Source: Aegicerativicinus sediminis
GTDB lineage: Bacteria > Bacteroidota > Bacteroidia > Flavobacteriales > Flavobacteriaceae
Reading direction: 5' to 3'
Assembly: GCF_015476115.1 (NCBI RefSeq)
Contig: NZ_CP064295.1
Location: 2,102,001-2,166,000, forward strand
DNA length: 64,000 bases
Of the stretch, positions 18,055 through 25,663 are shown one piece after another. The translations under genes and the position numbers were made by a program. The notes under the pieces were generated by a model that was not told the DNA's origin, did no database searches, and saw only the letters and a program-made list of their open reading frames with translations. How positions within the stretch are numbered: the stretch's first letter is position 1; each line of letters starts with the position of its first letter.

Positions 18055-18290
18055 TTTCATTATTTAACAAACTTAAATGTACTTTACAAGTCCTTCATAG
18101 GCCCCAAAGTCTTATAAAGGTTTTTAATCCATTTTACTTCTAAATTTTAAGCAATCCCTCGTTGCTTTTGTACGGTCTAGACGGCCTTAATGTCTATTAA
18201 TTAATTATCCATTCCTCCCTCATTGGTAATCGGAAATCCGGTTGCATTATTTTGATAATTAAACTAATAACAACCCTAAATTAATAGACT
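18055..18290. other. Noncoding gap downstream of the exopolysaccharide operon
   Basis: AT-rich, with no convincing ORF. It includes the 8-bp palindrome GTCTAGAC (about 18175-18182) and the inverted repeat CGGA-AA-TCCG near 18231-18240, some 50 nt before the small peptide gene. These may be regulatory, but only their symmetry is visible. Confidence 0.35.
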
Positions 18291-18467
18291 ATGAGAACCT
18301 TTAAAATTGCATTTGTACTAATATTGTTAGCAGTGGCCTTTTTAACCGTTTCTGGCACAGAAAGCAATGACCTTAAAGTAACCAACAAAAAAGAAATTAA
18401 GCAGGTGACTAAATACGATTTAATGGCACACACTAAATCTAAATTAGGATTACCACCTCAAGGATAA
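18291..18467 (+). CDS. Small exported peptide (58 aa), unknown function
   Basis: ATG to TAA gives 58 residues. A typical signal sequence (MRTFKIAFVLILLAVAFLTV, then SG) is followed by a short basic/polar mature part and the tail KSKLGLPPQG. A cleaved peptide would be about 35 residues. It lies 95 nt upstream of a TPR histidine kinase on the same strand, so a secreted signal or accessory role is possible but not shown. It resembles no family I can name. Coding status is supported by the coherent signal peptide and the absence of any other gene here. Confidence 0.55.
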   Translation: MRTFKIAFVLILLAVAFLTVSGTESNDLKVTNKKEIKQVTKYDLMAHTKSKLGLPPQG

Positions 18468-18561
18468 TTTTATAAATATTAATTAAATTTTATCTGTGTT
18501 CAGATAATTACTACCAAATAAATTTTAATTAGTAATTTGGGCAAATAGCTATTTTGTTATT

Positions 18562-20592
18562 GTGTTCAAATTACTTTTTTGTTTAATTACGTTAATGTTG
18601 CAGTTGTCAAGTACAAATCCAAATGAGGATTTGAAAACTAGCATTTTAAATTTAAAAGCTCAATATGATAGTCCGAATACTTCAATAGAAGAAAAAATCG
18701 AATTTTCGAGATTGGCCAATCAACTCGCAGTGAGGTTGGAAAATGATTCACTTAAGCTCAGAACTGGAAGGGATTTGGGATATTTTTTAATGGTTAATGG
18801 TGAATATAAAGCATCACAAAAAGTTCAAAGAACAAATTTACAATTAGCCATTGAATTGAAAGATTCCATTTCATTGGGATATGTTTATAATAATATGGCC
18901 TTTAATTTTCAAAATTTAAATAAAATTGATAGTTCATATTATTGCTACTATAAAGGAATCCAGCTTTATGAAAAGAATAATTTATATTTTGAATTAGCAA
19001 ATTCTTTAATTAATGTAGCAGATATTCAAAACTCCAATAAAGACTTTTTTGCCGCAGAGGAAAGTCTCATAAAATCGATTGAGTTATTGGAAGATTTACC
19101 AAAGTCCGAGGGGAAAATATGGAATTTATGGAGAGCCTATGATGCGCTAGGATCAAATTCAATTGATTTTGGCAATTATGAAAAATCATTAGAATTTTAT
19201 GATAAAGCAATTGAAATAATTAGAAAAAATTCTTTTGAGGGAACAGACTACATATATACAATAAATAATAAAGCCAATTCTTTCAGGCAGTTAAAAAATT
19301 ATGACAAAAGTATTTCTTTGTATCTAGAGGCATTATCCCATCCCAAATTAAGAGATTTGGATCCTAGTATTTATGGATTGATATTGGATAACTTAGCCCA
19401 AACTAAATTTCTTAACAAAGATTCAGATTTAGGGGAAATTGAAGAATTATTTTGGAAATCTTTGGCAATTCATGATAGTATTAATGATGTTTCTGGAAAG
19501 TTGGCTGTCAGTATCGATCTAGCTAATTATTATTATGAAACCAACACATTGGATTCTTCTAAATATTATGCTCAGAATAGTTATAAAATAGCCAAACAAA
19601 TTTCGGAGAACGATCTTCTTTTAGAGTCTATGGTTCTGCTTTCAAAACTAACGGAAGGTGGGGAAAGCCGAAAATATTTAGACGAATACGTCACATTAAA
19701 TGATAGTCTTTTGGCACGCGAAAGAGCCGTTAGAAATAAATTTGCCAGGATCGAGTTTGAAACGGATCAAATTGAAAAAGAGAAGGATCGTGTAACCCAA
19801 CAACGTAGCTGGCTTTTGGCTATTTCATTGGGTCTTGCTTTAACCGCAATTCTAATATATATCATTATTACACAAAGGAATAAAAACCGGGAGCTTCAAT
19901 ACATTCAAGATCAACAAAAGGCAAATGAGGAAATTTATAACCTAATGTTGACCCAACAAGATAAAGTCGATGAGGCAAGAGCGACTGAAAAGAAACGTAT
20001 TTCGCAAGAATTGCATGATGGAATTCTTGGACGGCTCTTTGGCACACGCCTAACTTTAGATTCATTAAATTTTAATCAATCCACTGAAGCAGTAAATTCC
20101 CGCTCCCAATATATCTCTGAATTAAAAACTATTGAAGAGGATATCCGTAAAATCTCCCATGAGTTAAATACAGATTTTGTGGCTGGCTCTGGTTTCATTG
20201 GTATCTTAGAAGAATTGATCAAGAAACAAACGGCTGCTTATCGACTCAATTTTGAATTTGATTATACCGAAGAAATTCATTGGGAATTGGTGCCAAATAA
20301 ACTAAAAATAAACCTGTATCGCATTATCCAAGAATCCCTTCAAAACATCTACAAACATGCAGAAGCTAACAAGGTTGGAATTGGTATTTCATTAGAAAAT
20401 GATGTAATTTGTCTAACAGTTGAGGATGATGGAAAAGGCTTCGATGTTTCTAAAGGGAAACGTGGCATTGGGATAAAAAATATCAATTCGCGCGTAGATG
20501 AAATAGGCGGTGAGGTGATGCTTCAAAGTGAAATTAATAAAGGCACCAAAGTAGAAGTAAAGGTGCCATATTCAAAAATAGAAAATACATAA
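18562..20592 (+). CDS. TPR-repeat sensor histidine kinase (HisKA_3 / NarX-like family)
   Basis: 676 aa from a GTG start; the signal peptide (FKLLFCLITLMLQLSS) needs this start. An exported TPR domain (about residues 60-380, several helix pairs such as ANSLINVADIQNSN and AYDALGSNSIDFGNYEKSL) is followed by one TM (LLAISLGLALTAILIYIII, about 418-436). The cytoplasmic kinase comes next: EKKRISQELHDGILGR with the phospho-acceptor His near 485, an N box IIQESLQNIYKHA near 588-600, and G boxes VEDDGKGFD and KRGIGIKNI. Its stop overlaps the response-regulator ATG by one base (TAATG). TPR domains in this class are thought to sense protein or peptide cues. Confidence 0.92.
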   Translation: MFKLLFCLITLMLQLSSTNPNEDLKTSILNLKAQYDSPNTSIEEKIEFSRLANQLAVRLENDSLKLRTGRDLGYFLMVNGEYKASQKVQRTNLQLAIELKDSISLGYVYNNMAFNFQNLNKIDSSYYCYYKGIQLYEKNNLYFELANSLINVADIQNSNKDFFAAEESLIKSIELLEDLPKSEGKIWNLWRAYDALGSNSIDFGNYEKSLEFYDKAIEIIRKNSFEGTDYIYTINNKANSFRQLKNYDKSISLYLEALSHPKLRDLDPSIYGLILDNLAQTKFLNKDSDLGEIEELFWKSLAIHDSINDVSGKLAVSIDLANYYYETNTLDSSKYYAQNSYKIAKQISENDLLLESMVLLSKLTEGGESRKYLDEYVTLNDSLLARERAVRNKFARIEFETDQIEKEKDRVTQQRSWLLAISLGLALTAILIYIIITQRNKNRELQYIQDQQKANEEIYNLMLTQQDKVDEARATEKKRISQELHDGILGRLFGTRLTLDSLNFNQSTEAVNSRSQYISELKTIEEDIRKISHELNTDFVAGSGFIGILEELIKKQTAAYRLNFEFDYTEEIHWELVPNKLKINLYRIIQESLQNIYKHAEANKVGIGISLENDVICLTVEDDGKGFDVSKGKRGIGIKNINSRVDEIGGEVMLQSEINKGTKVEVKVPYSKIENT

Positions 20593-21260
20593 TGCAGCAA
20601 ATTCAGATTTTAATGGTGGATGACCATCCTATTATACTTGAAGGATACCAAAATGTGTTGATGGCTACCAAAAAACCTGAACAATTACTTATCATTGAAA
20701 CAGCGAATAATTGTGATGAGGCCATAACACTCATGAAACGGGCATCTCGCGATAGGCCTTATGATCTCTGCTTTTTTGATATAAGTTTACCGCCCTCTTC
20801 AGATGGGAAAGTTACCTCTGGTGAGGATTTGGCAATTCTATCTAGAGAATTATTGCCTCAAGCTAAAGTGATCATCCTTACTATGTTTAATGAGTCATTT
20901 CGTATTCATAATATTCTGAAAGAAATTAACCCGGATGGTTTTCTTATAAAAAGCGACCTTACATCCAGCGAATTGGCCGAAGCCTTTCAGCATATTCTAA
21001 TAGATCCACCGTATTATAGCAGTACAGTAAGTAACTATCTCAAAAAAACAGTTAGCAGCGATATTTACCTTGATGATATAAACCGAAAAATTCTCCATTT
21101 GCTTTCCCAAGGGATTAAAACCCGAAGTTTAAAGGAATATATTGATCTTTCCATGAGTGCGATTGAGAAACGCAAAAAGCAATTAAAACTATTATTTGGT
21201 GTTTCAGATGGAAAAGATGAAACCTTATTGGAGGAAGCTAGGGATAAAGGGTTTCTTTAA
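20592..21260 (+). CDS. Two-component response regulator (receiver + divergent HTH)
   Basis: 222 aa. The receiver domain is complete: acidic pair D10-D11, phospho-acceptor D63 (FFDISLP), T97 (IILTMF) and K120 (FLIKSD). The C-terminal part (about 155-222) has a helical segment with LLSQGIKTRSLKEYIDLS then SAIEKRKKQLKLLF, which fits the NarL/FixJ-type helix-turn-helix but is diverged from the usual LuxR signature. It is translationally coupled to the kinase, its cognate partner. A strong direct repeat 50 nt downstream is a candidate target. Confidence 0.88.
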   Translation: MQQIQILMVDDHPIILEGYQNVLMATKKPEQLLIIETANNCDEAITLMKRASRDRPYDLCFFDISLPPSSDGKVTSGEDLAILSRELLPQAKVIILTMFNESFRIHNILKEINPDGFLIKSDLTSSELAEAFQHILIDPPYYSSTVSNYLKKTVSSDIYLDDINRKILHLLSQGIKTRSLKEYIDLSMSAIEKRKKQLKLLFGVSDGKDETLLEEARDKGFL

Positions 21261-21311
21261 ATGTTAAAATTTCATTTGAAGAAAATCCGTGAGGCCTTGA
21301 CCCGTCTGACA

Positions 21312-21350
21312 TTTACGGTTTTTCCGCATTAAGTTTACGGTTTTTCCGCA
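21312..21350 (+). promoter_or_regulatory. Direct repeat TTTACGGTTTTTCCGCA x2, 22-bp period (candidate activator site)
   Basis: Two identical 17-nt copies lie at 21312-21328 and 21334-21350. The 22-bp period puts them on the same DNA face, and each has a small inverted core (CGG-TTTTT-CCG). The array ends 22 nt before a perfect -7 box (TATATTTG) that lacks a TTTG -33 element, which is the layout of an activator-dependent promoter. The response regulator encoded just upstream is the obvious candidate binder; that link is inference. Confidence 0.65.
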
Positions 21351-21372
21351 ATTTTAAAAAGTTCTGCTTTTC

Positions 21373-21380
21373 TATATTTG
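21373..21380 (+). promoter_or_regulatory. -7 promoter box TATATTTG
   Basis: An exact match to TAnnTTTG between the direct repeat and a structured segment that ends in an intrinsic terminator. No annotated ORF follows on this strand before the terminator, so the predicted transcript is short and noncoding. Confidence 0.55.
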
Positions 21381-21385
21381 AATAG

Positions 21386-21480
21386 GTCAACAAAGAATTT
21401 TAATTAATCCCTCTAAGTTTTTGTTGAGTTAATAGCAAAAAAATGAAACCTGATTACCGCCCAAAGTAATCAGGTTTTTC
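21386..21480 (+). ncRNA. Candidate small RNA of about 95 nt downstream of the two-component genes
   Basis: The unit starts about 6 nt after the -7 box. It opens with an 8-bp long-range stem (TCAACAAA at 21387-21394 with TTTGTTGA at 21420-21427) and closes with a 12-bp terminator stem. The only ORF inside is an 8-codon ATG frame that runs through the terminator stem and is unlikely to be translated. Promoter, fold and terminator together support a regulatory RNA; expression is not shown. Confidence 0.5.
21446..21480 (+). terminator. Intrinsic terminator (12-bp stem)
   Basis: AAACCTGATTAC, 8-nt loop, GTAATCAGGTTT and a U-tract. The reverse strand also has a T-rich run, so it may also serve the DUF456 gene that ends at 21485 on the opposite strand. 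Confidence 0.8.
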
Positions 21481-21484
21481 CTTT

Positions 21485-21988
21485 TTAAAATAGTTGGTAA
21501 CTATATTTTATTATTCTTACTATATAAAACACCGCATAGATCACACAAACTAAAAACTTTAATGAAGTGGATGCTAAAAATCCTAAGAAAGAGCCAAAAG
21601 CAGCCTTAAGGGCTAGGTCTGGTTTTGCTTTATTAATAAGTTCTGCGATGAGTGCCCCTAAGAATGGCCCTATTATTATGCCTCCAGGAACAGGTGCAAT
21701 TAAACCAACAATTAAACCTATTGTGGCCCCTATCATTCCGGCTTTTGATCCTCCAAACTTTTTTGTACCTGCAGCAGGAATTATATAATCTAAAATGAAA
21801 ATTGCCAGTGCAATTAAAAACGTAATTGTTAGAAATGGCCAATTCATGGGGATCGCTTCGGTAAGGTAAAGCACCAGAAGCCCGAGCCAACTTATTGGTG
21901 GACCTGGAAGGACTGGCAAAAAACTACCAAGAATCCCAACAATCATTAAAATGCCAGCTACTATAACAAGTATTATATCCATTTCCAA
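21485..21988 (-). CDS. DUF456 family membrane protein
   Basis: A 167-aa hydrophobic protein with about four to five membrane segments. The N-terminus (ILMIVGILGSFLPVLPGPPI) carries the DUF456 signature of a glycine/proline-rich hairpin after TM1. The middle has glycine-rich GSKAGMIGATIGLIVGLIAP and GGIIIGPFLGALIAEL segments resembling channel-like helices. The function of the family is unknown. It faces the BlaI gene divergently, and its 3' end shares a terminator with the candidate small RNA. Confidence 0.85.
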   Translation of the reverse strand: MEMDIILVIVAGILMIVGILGSFLPVLPGPPISWLGLLVLYLTEAIPMNWPFLTITFLIALAIFILDYIIPAAGTKKFGGSKAGMIGATIGLIVGLIAPVPGGIIIGPFLGALIAELINKAKPDLALKAAFGSFLGFLASTSLKFLVCVIYAVFYIVRIIKYSYQLF

Positions 21989-22029
21989 TCTAAATTTAAG
22001 TCGAAAATAATCAATTAATCACTTTTTAA

Positions 22030-22070
22030 AACTAAAAAATTAGTTTAAACTAAAAAATTAGTTATATTTG
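22030..22070. promoter_or_regulatory. Tandem palindromic operator and -7 box for the first BlaI/M56 operon
   Basis: The 16-bp palindrome AACTAA-AAAA-TTAGTT occurs twice, at 22030-22045 and 22048-22063 (18-bp period). A perfect -7 box TATATTTG (22063-22070) begins on the last base of the second copy, 20 nt before the BlaI ATG. Repressor binding here would block polymerase, the expected BlaI autoregulation. The half-site differs from the TACA-type box of the second BlaI operon at 36.7 kb. Confidence 0.75.
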
Positions 22071-22090
22071 AATAGTTTAATTCATACTAT

Positions 22091-22447
22091 ATGAAACAGT
22101 TAACAAAAGCAGAGGAGGAAATAATGCAAATTCTTTGGAATTTGAAAAAGGCCACCGTTAAGGAAATTTTAGATGAAATGCCTAATCCTCAACCAGCCTA
22201 CAATACGGTATCAACCATTATTAGAATATTAGAAGACAAGGGTATCGTCGATTATGAAAAAGTAGGGAAGAGCCATTATTATTATCCTCTTTTGGAAAAG
22301 TCTACCTATAGCAACCAAAACATATCGAAGTTAGTAGAAAATTATTTTCAAGGGTCCTTTAAAAATCTTGTTTCATTCTTTGTAAAAGAAAATGATTTAT
22401 CTATAAAAGAATTAGAATCTATAATTAAAGAAATTGACAAGAAATGA
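22091..22447 (+). CDS. BlaI/MecI/CopY family transcriptional repressor
   Basis: A 118-aa winged-helix repressor. It starts MKQLTKAEEEIMQILWNLKK, the family's conserved first helix, followed by the recognition segment AYNTVSTIIRILEDKG and the wing VDYEKVGKSHYYYPL; the C-terminal helices mediate dimerisation. In the family, cleavage by the partner M56 sensor releases repression. It overlaps the sensor gene by 4 nt. Two palindromes directly upstream are its likely operator. Confidence 0.92.
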   Translation: MKQLTKAEEEIMQILWNLKKATVKEILDEMPNPQPAYNTVSTIIRILEDKGIVDYEKVGKSHYYYPLLEKSTYSNQNISKLVENYFQGSFKNLVSFFVKENDLSIKELESIIKEIDKK

Positions 22448-23994
22448 TCAGTTATATTTTTCAAATACTACTTTTTCAAGCCACTTTTTTTATGGCTTAC
22501 TGGCTATTCTTAAAAAGAAACAGTTTTCACCAATTTAACCGTTTTTACTTGGTCTTGACGTTTTTGTCATCCCTTGTTTTGCCCTTTTTGCGACTGGATA
22601 TCGTTACCCTTGCAACCTCTGAAAATTACACTATAAAACTACCTGAAGTTTATCTTTCTGAGGTAGCGAACAATCTTGCGAACAATAATCCTGTCAATGT
22701 TGTTGAGACAACTTCTATGTCGTTTAGCCCACTACAAACTATTTGGTTTTTGGGAATGCTCATTCTACTAATTGCGTTAGTGTTTAGAGCATTTAGTTTG
22801 TATACAATCTATAAAAAATCTAAGCGTATTGATTTTGATGGTAATATCATCTATTTAATACCAGGCAATTTTTCGGCCTTTTCCTTTTTCAATCTTGTTT
22901 TTATTGGTGACCGACTTGAGAATGAAGATGTGATGCAGATTATTGAGCATGAAAAAGTGCATGTTAAAGAAAAGCATTCCTTTGATAGGGTATTATTTGA
23001 ACTAGCCAAAATACCATTATGGTTTAACCCTTTAATTTACTTTTTTCAAAGGGAACTGACCTTGGTACATGAATTTGAAGCAGATGCGCAAGTATCCCCA
23101 AATTACAGTAACAGAGATTATTATCTCAATCTCCTATCTCAAGCTTTTGAGGTGCCCAAATCCTTGTTGATCAATTCATTTTCAAATAAATCTATTTTGA
23201 ACAAACGTATTACCATGCTAAAAAAACATAAGTCATCTAAAAAAGTTTTATGGAATTACCTGGTTATTATTCCAATATTAAGCGCCATAGTTTTATATGT
23301 TTCTTGTGAATCATATGATATACAATCAGAAAACGACCTAGGCCAATTTTCATATACGTTAGAAAAGGGGGGTGTAATGTCTCCTGAGATTCAGAATATT
23401 CATAAAAAATACGAGGCTTTTTTATTGGGTAATCCAGATTATGTTAGTTGGGCGGTTGTGGATGAAAGCAATAAGAATGTTAGTTATTCTATACATAAAG
23501 CTACTGAGGTAGTTCCTGAAGGTTTCACTAAGCTTTTGGTTTCGGGAAATTCTCAAAGCTATGTGATGTACATGAATTTTCCTCACCTTGCACTTTCTGA
23601 AGTTCAGATGCAGAAAACTGATCAAAATGTGGAAGTCCCTTATGCCGTGATTGATGTTCCACCTGTATATGAAGGTTGTGAGGATATCTTGAATAAAGAT
23701 GAACGGAAAAAATGTACAAGTAACCAAATTTATCAATTTGTTTCAACCAACTTTAATACTAAAATTGCAAATGATTTGAGTTTGGAGGAAAAACGACAAC
23801 GTATAAATGTTGTTTTTAAAATTGGTGCTGACGGAGTTGTAAAAGATATTAGATCGAGAGCTTCGGTTCAAGAATTGGAAGAGGAAGCAATTAGGGTTAT
23901 TGCATCTTTACCAAAGTTTACGCCAGGAGAGCAGAGGGGTACAAAGGTTGATGTTCCTTATTCATTGCCAATTGTTTTTGAAGTTTATGAATAA
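22444..23994 (+). CDS. BlaR1-type M56 membrane metallopeptidase with TonB-like C-terminal domain
   Basis: 516 aa. Four membrane helices include two at the N-terminus, one near 99-116 and one near 268-283. The zinc motif HEKVH (about 169-173) and the downstream EFEADAQVS segment form the M56 peptidase site. The exported C-terminal part has VPPVYEGCEDI and then a domain ending KFTPGEQRGTKVDVPYSLPI, which resembles the TonB C-terminal fold. By family analogy the exported domain senses a signal and the peptidase inactivates BlaI. The next gene starts within its last codons. Confidence 0.9.
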   Translation: MISYIFQILLFQATFFMAYWLFLKRNSFHQFNRFYLVLTFLSSLVLPFLRLDIVTLATSENYTIKLPEVYLSEVANNLANNNPVNVVETTSMSFSPLQTIWFLGMLILLIALVFRAFSLYTIYKKSKRIDFDGNIIYLIPGNFSAFSFFNLVFIGDRLENEDVMQIIEHEKVHVKEKHSFDRVLFELAKIPLWFNPLIYFFQRELTLVHEFEADAQVSPNYSNRDYYLNLLSQAFEVPKSLLINSFSNKSILNKRITMLKKHKSSKKVLWNYLVIIPILSAIVLYVSCESYDIQSENDLGQFSYTLEKGGVMSPEIQNIHKKYEAFLLGNPDYVSWAVVDESNKNVSYSIHKATEVVPEGFTKLLVSGNSQSYVMYMNFPHLALSEVQMQKTDQNVEVPYAVIDVPPVYEGCEDILNKDERKKCTSNQIYQFVSTNFNTKIANDLSLEEKRQRINVVFKIGADGVVKDIRSRASVQELEEEAIRVIASLPKFTPGEQRGTKVDVPYSLPIVFEVYE

Positions 23995-25141
23995 ATGGTG
24001 TTTTTTAATTCTGATTTTATCACTTCAGGCTCGTGGGCAGTCTAACGATTTGAGGGTTGCTGACAGTTTGTTCTCAAATGGAAATTATGGCAAAGCCATT
24101 GAAGCCTATACCTTGTTAAATGATTCAGAAGTATATGAAAAATTAGCCTTGGCGTTTACGGCACTGGGTAATTATCAGAAAGGAATGGAGGCCTATGAAA
24201 TGATGATAAAGAACCATCCCGAAAATCATAAGGCCAAGTATGATTATGGAAAGCTTTTATTGAAAACAAAACATTTTGAAAAAGCGTCTTCAGTATTTAA
24301 TGACTTGATTAATGTCGATTACCGCAATCCCGAATATCATTATCAAGCCGGTCTCGTTTTAGAAGAATTGAGGGATTCAACTGCTATTAATCGTTTTCAT
24401 GCGGCCTATGATCTTAACAATGATCATCAAAAGGCAATTTTTAAGGTTGCGAAACATTACTTGCAAAAAGGACAATTAAATAGATCAAAGTTTTATATAG
24501 ACAAAGGTTTAGCCAGTTATCCAAATAATGTGGAGTTAATTAGCCTAAAAGCACAAAATTATTATTGGGAAAAGAATTATAAGGAAAGTATTAAATGGTT
24601 TGAACAACTTTTGACTTTAGGTGAATCTTCAGAATTCATTTATGAAAAACTATCAGAAAGTTATGCTGCTGCCTATGAGTTTGAGAAGGCTATTGAATAT
24701 AGACAAAAACTACTTAAGCTAAACCCTAATGATTTACAGTCTTATGCCCTTATCTCTCTTTATTATAAAAATTTAAATAAGTGGACCGAGGCGGAAGAAT
24801 ACCAGCGTAAATATCTTTTGTTAATGGATGTCTCCTTAAGCGATGACTACAAAAATTTAGGTATAATCCTTAACCATCAAAAGAAATACAAAGAAGCGAT
24901 TGACGTATTTAATAAATCGTTGGAAGAAGATCCTATGAATGAGAATGCTGCCTTTTTCAAGGCTATGAGCATGAGTGTGTATTATGCTGACAACAATTCA
25001 AAAATTGCTGCTTTTGAGAGCTTTAAAAAGAGATTTCCAGAAAGTAAAATGATACAGTCTGCAGATTTTTTTATCAAAAAAATAAGGGATGAGGAATTCA
25101 TGAAAGGTGAATCTAAAAAGGATTCTGTTAGTATAGATTGA
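23987..25141 (+). CDS. Exported TPR-repeat protein of the BlaI/M56 operon
   Basis: Best start is ATG 23987, which overlaps the sensor stop by 8 nt and gives a signal peptide (NKWCFLILILSLQARGQSND); an upstream start at 23900 would run 95 nt into the sensor gene. The 384-aa protein consists of tandem tetratricopeptide units (for example GNYGKAIEAYTLL, GNYQKGMEAYEMMIKNHP, KKYKEAIDVFNKSLEEDP). TPR domains bind other proteins, so it probably acts in the periplasm as an accessory of the sensor. Its partner is unknown. Confidence 0.85.
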   Translation: MNKWCFLILILSLQARGQSNDLRVADSLFSNGNYGKAIEAYTLLNDSEVYEKLALAFTALGNYQKGMEAYEMMIKNHPENHKAKYDYGKLLLKTKHFEKASSVFNDLINVDYRNPEYHYQAGLVLEELRDSTAINRFHAAYDLNNDHQKAIFKVAKHYLQKGQLNRSKFYIDKGLASYPNNVELISLKAQNYYWEKNYKESIKWFEQLLTLGESSEFIYEKLSESYAAAYEFEKAIEYRQKLLKLNPNDLQSYALISLYYKNLNKWTEAEEYQRKYLLLMDVSLSDDYKNLGIILNHQKKYKEAIDVFNKSLEEDPMNENAAFFKAMSMSVYYADNNSKIAAFESFKKRFPESKMIQSADFFIKKIRDEEFMKGESKKDSVSID

Positions 25142-25186
25142 GATACTTTTAAAAAAATTGTATTTTTCCATATCTGTCCGCCAGAA

Positions 25187-25663
25187 ATGAAAAATATAAC
25201 AACTGTCCTTCTGATTTTTAGTTTTTGTAGCTGTAATTACTTTGAGAATAAGAAGGTAGATCCACAGGATATTGTTAATGAGGAAATGAAATCTATCAAT
25301 TGGAGTGAGGTGGATGAATATCCAAGTTTCGAATTTTGCGACACACTCGAGAGTAAAATAGCCAAAAGAGATTGTTTCCAGAATTATCTCAGTAAACAAG
25401 TGGGTAAATTTCTGAGCAATCAGAATTTAATTGTTTCTGGCGAAATATCAGATAAAGCCCATATGGTAATCACCATTAATTCTAAGGGAAATTTAAGCGT
25501 TGATTCAGTTTATATTGGGATCAATTTACACCAACAACTTCCTGAATTAGACAGCTTATTGTCTGTTAGTTTAGATTCATTACCGCCAATTTATCCCGCC
25601 ATTAAACGGGGTCAACAGGTTAAAACCCAGTTTAATTTACCCATACATATTGTTGTGGATTAG
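25187..25663 (+). CDS. Lipoprotein with a free TonB-like domain homologous to the sensor tail
   Basis: 158 aa with a lipoprotein signal (KNITTVLLIFSFCSC). Its body aligns by eye with the exported C-terminus of the M56 sensor two genes upstream. Both have a Cys pair ~10 residues apart (CDTLESKIAKRDC here, CEDILNKDERKKC there) and a similar end (IYPAIKRGQQVKTQFNLPI here, FTPGEQRGTKVDVPYSLPI there). It therefore looks like a detached copy of the sensing domain anchored in a membrane. A role as decoy or co-sensor is inference. The gene ends one base before a convergent gene. Confidence 0.7.
   Translation: MKNITTVLLIFSFCSCNYFENKKVDPQDIVNEEMKSINWSEVDEYPSFEFCDTLESKIAKRDCFQNYLSKQVGKFLSNQNLIVSGEISDKAHMVITINSKGNLSVDSVYIGINLHQQLPELDSLLSVSLDSLPPIYPAIKRGQQVKTQFNLPIHIVVD

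Noticed and set aside
21567-21890. ORFs opposite and overlapping the DUF456 gene
   Set aside because: The reading frame of the DUF456 protein has clear membrane segments and the family signature; the others are shadows of its glycine-rich codons.
22091-23994. Beta-lactam resistance locus
   Set aside because: BlaI/M56 pairs are widespread in Bacteroidota for general envelope sensing, and no beta-lactamase or penicillin-binding protein gene is near either pair.
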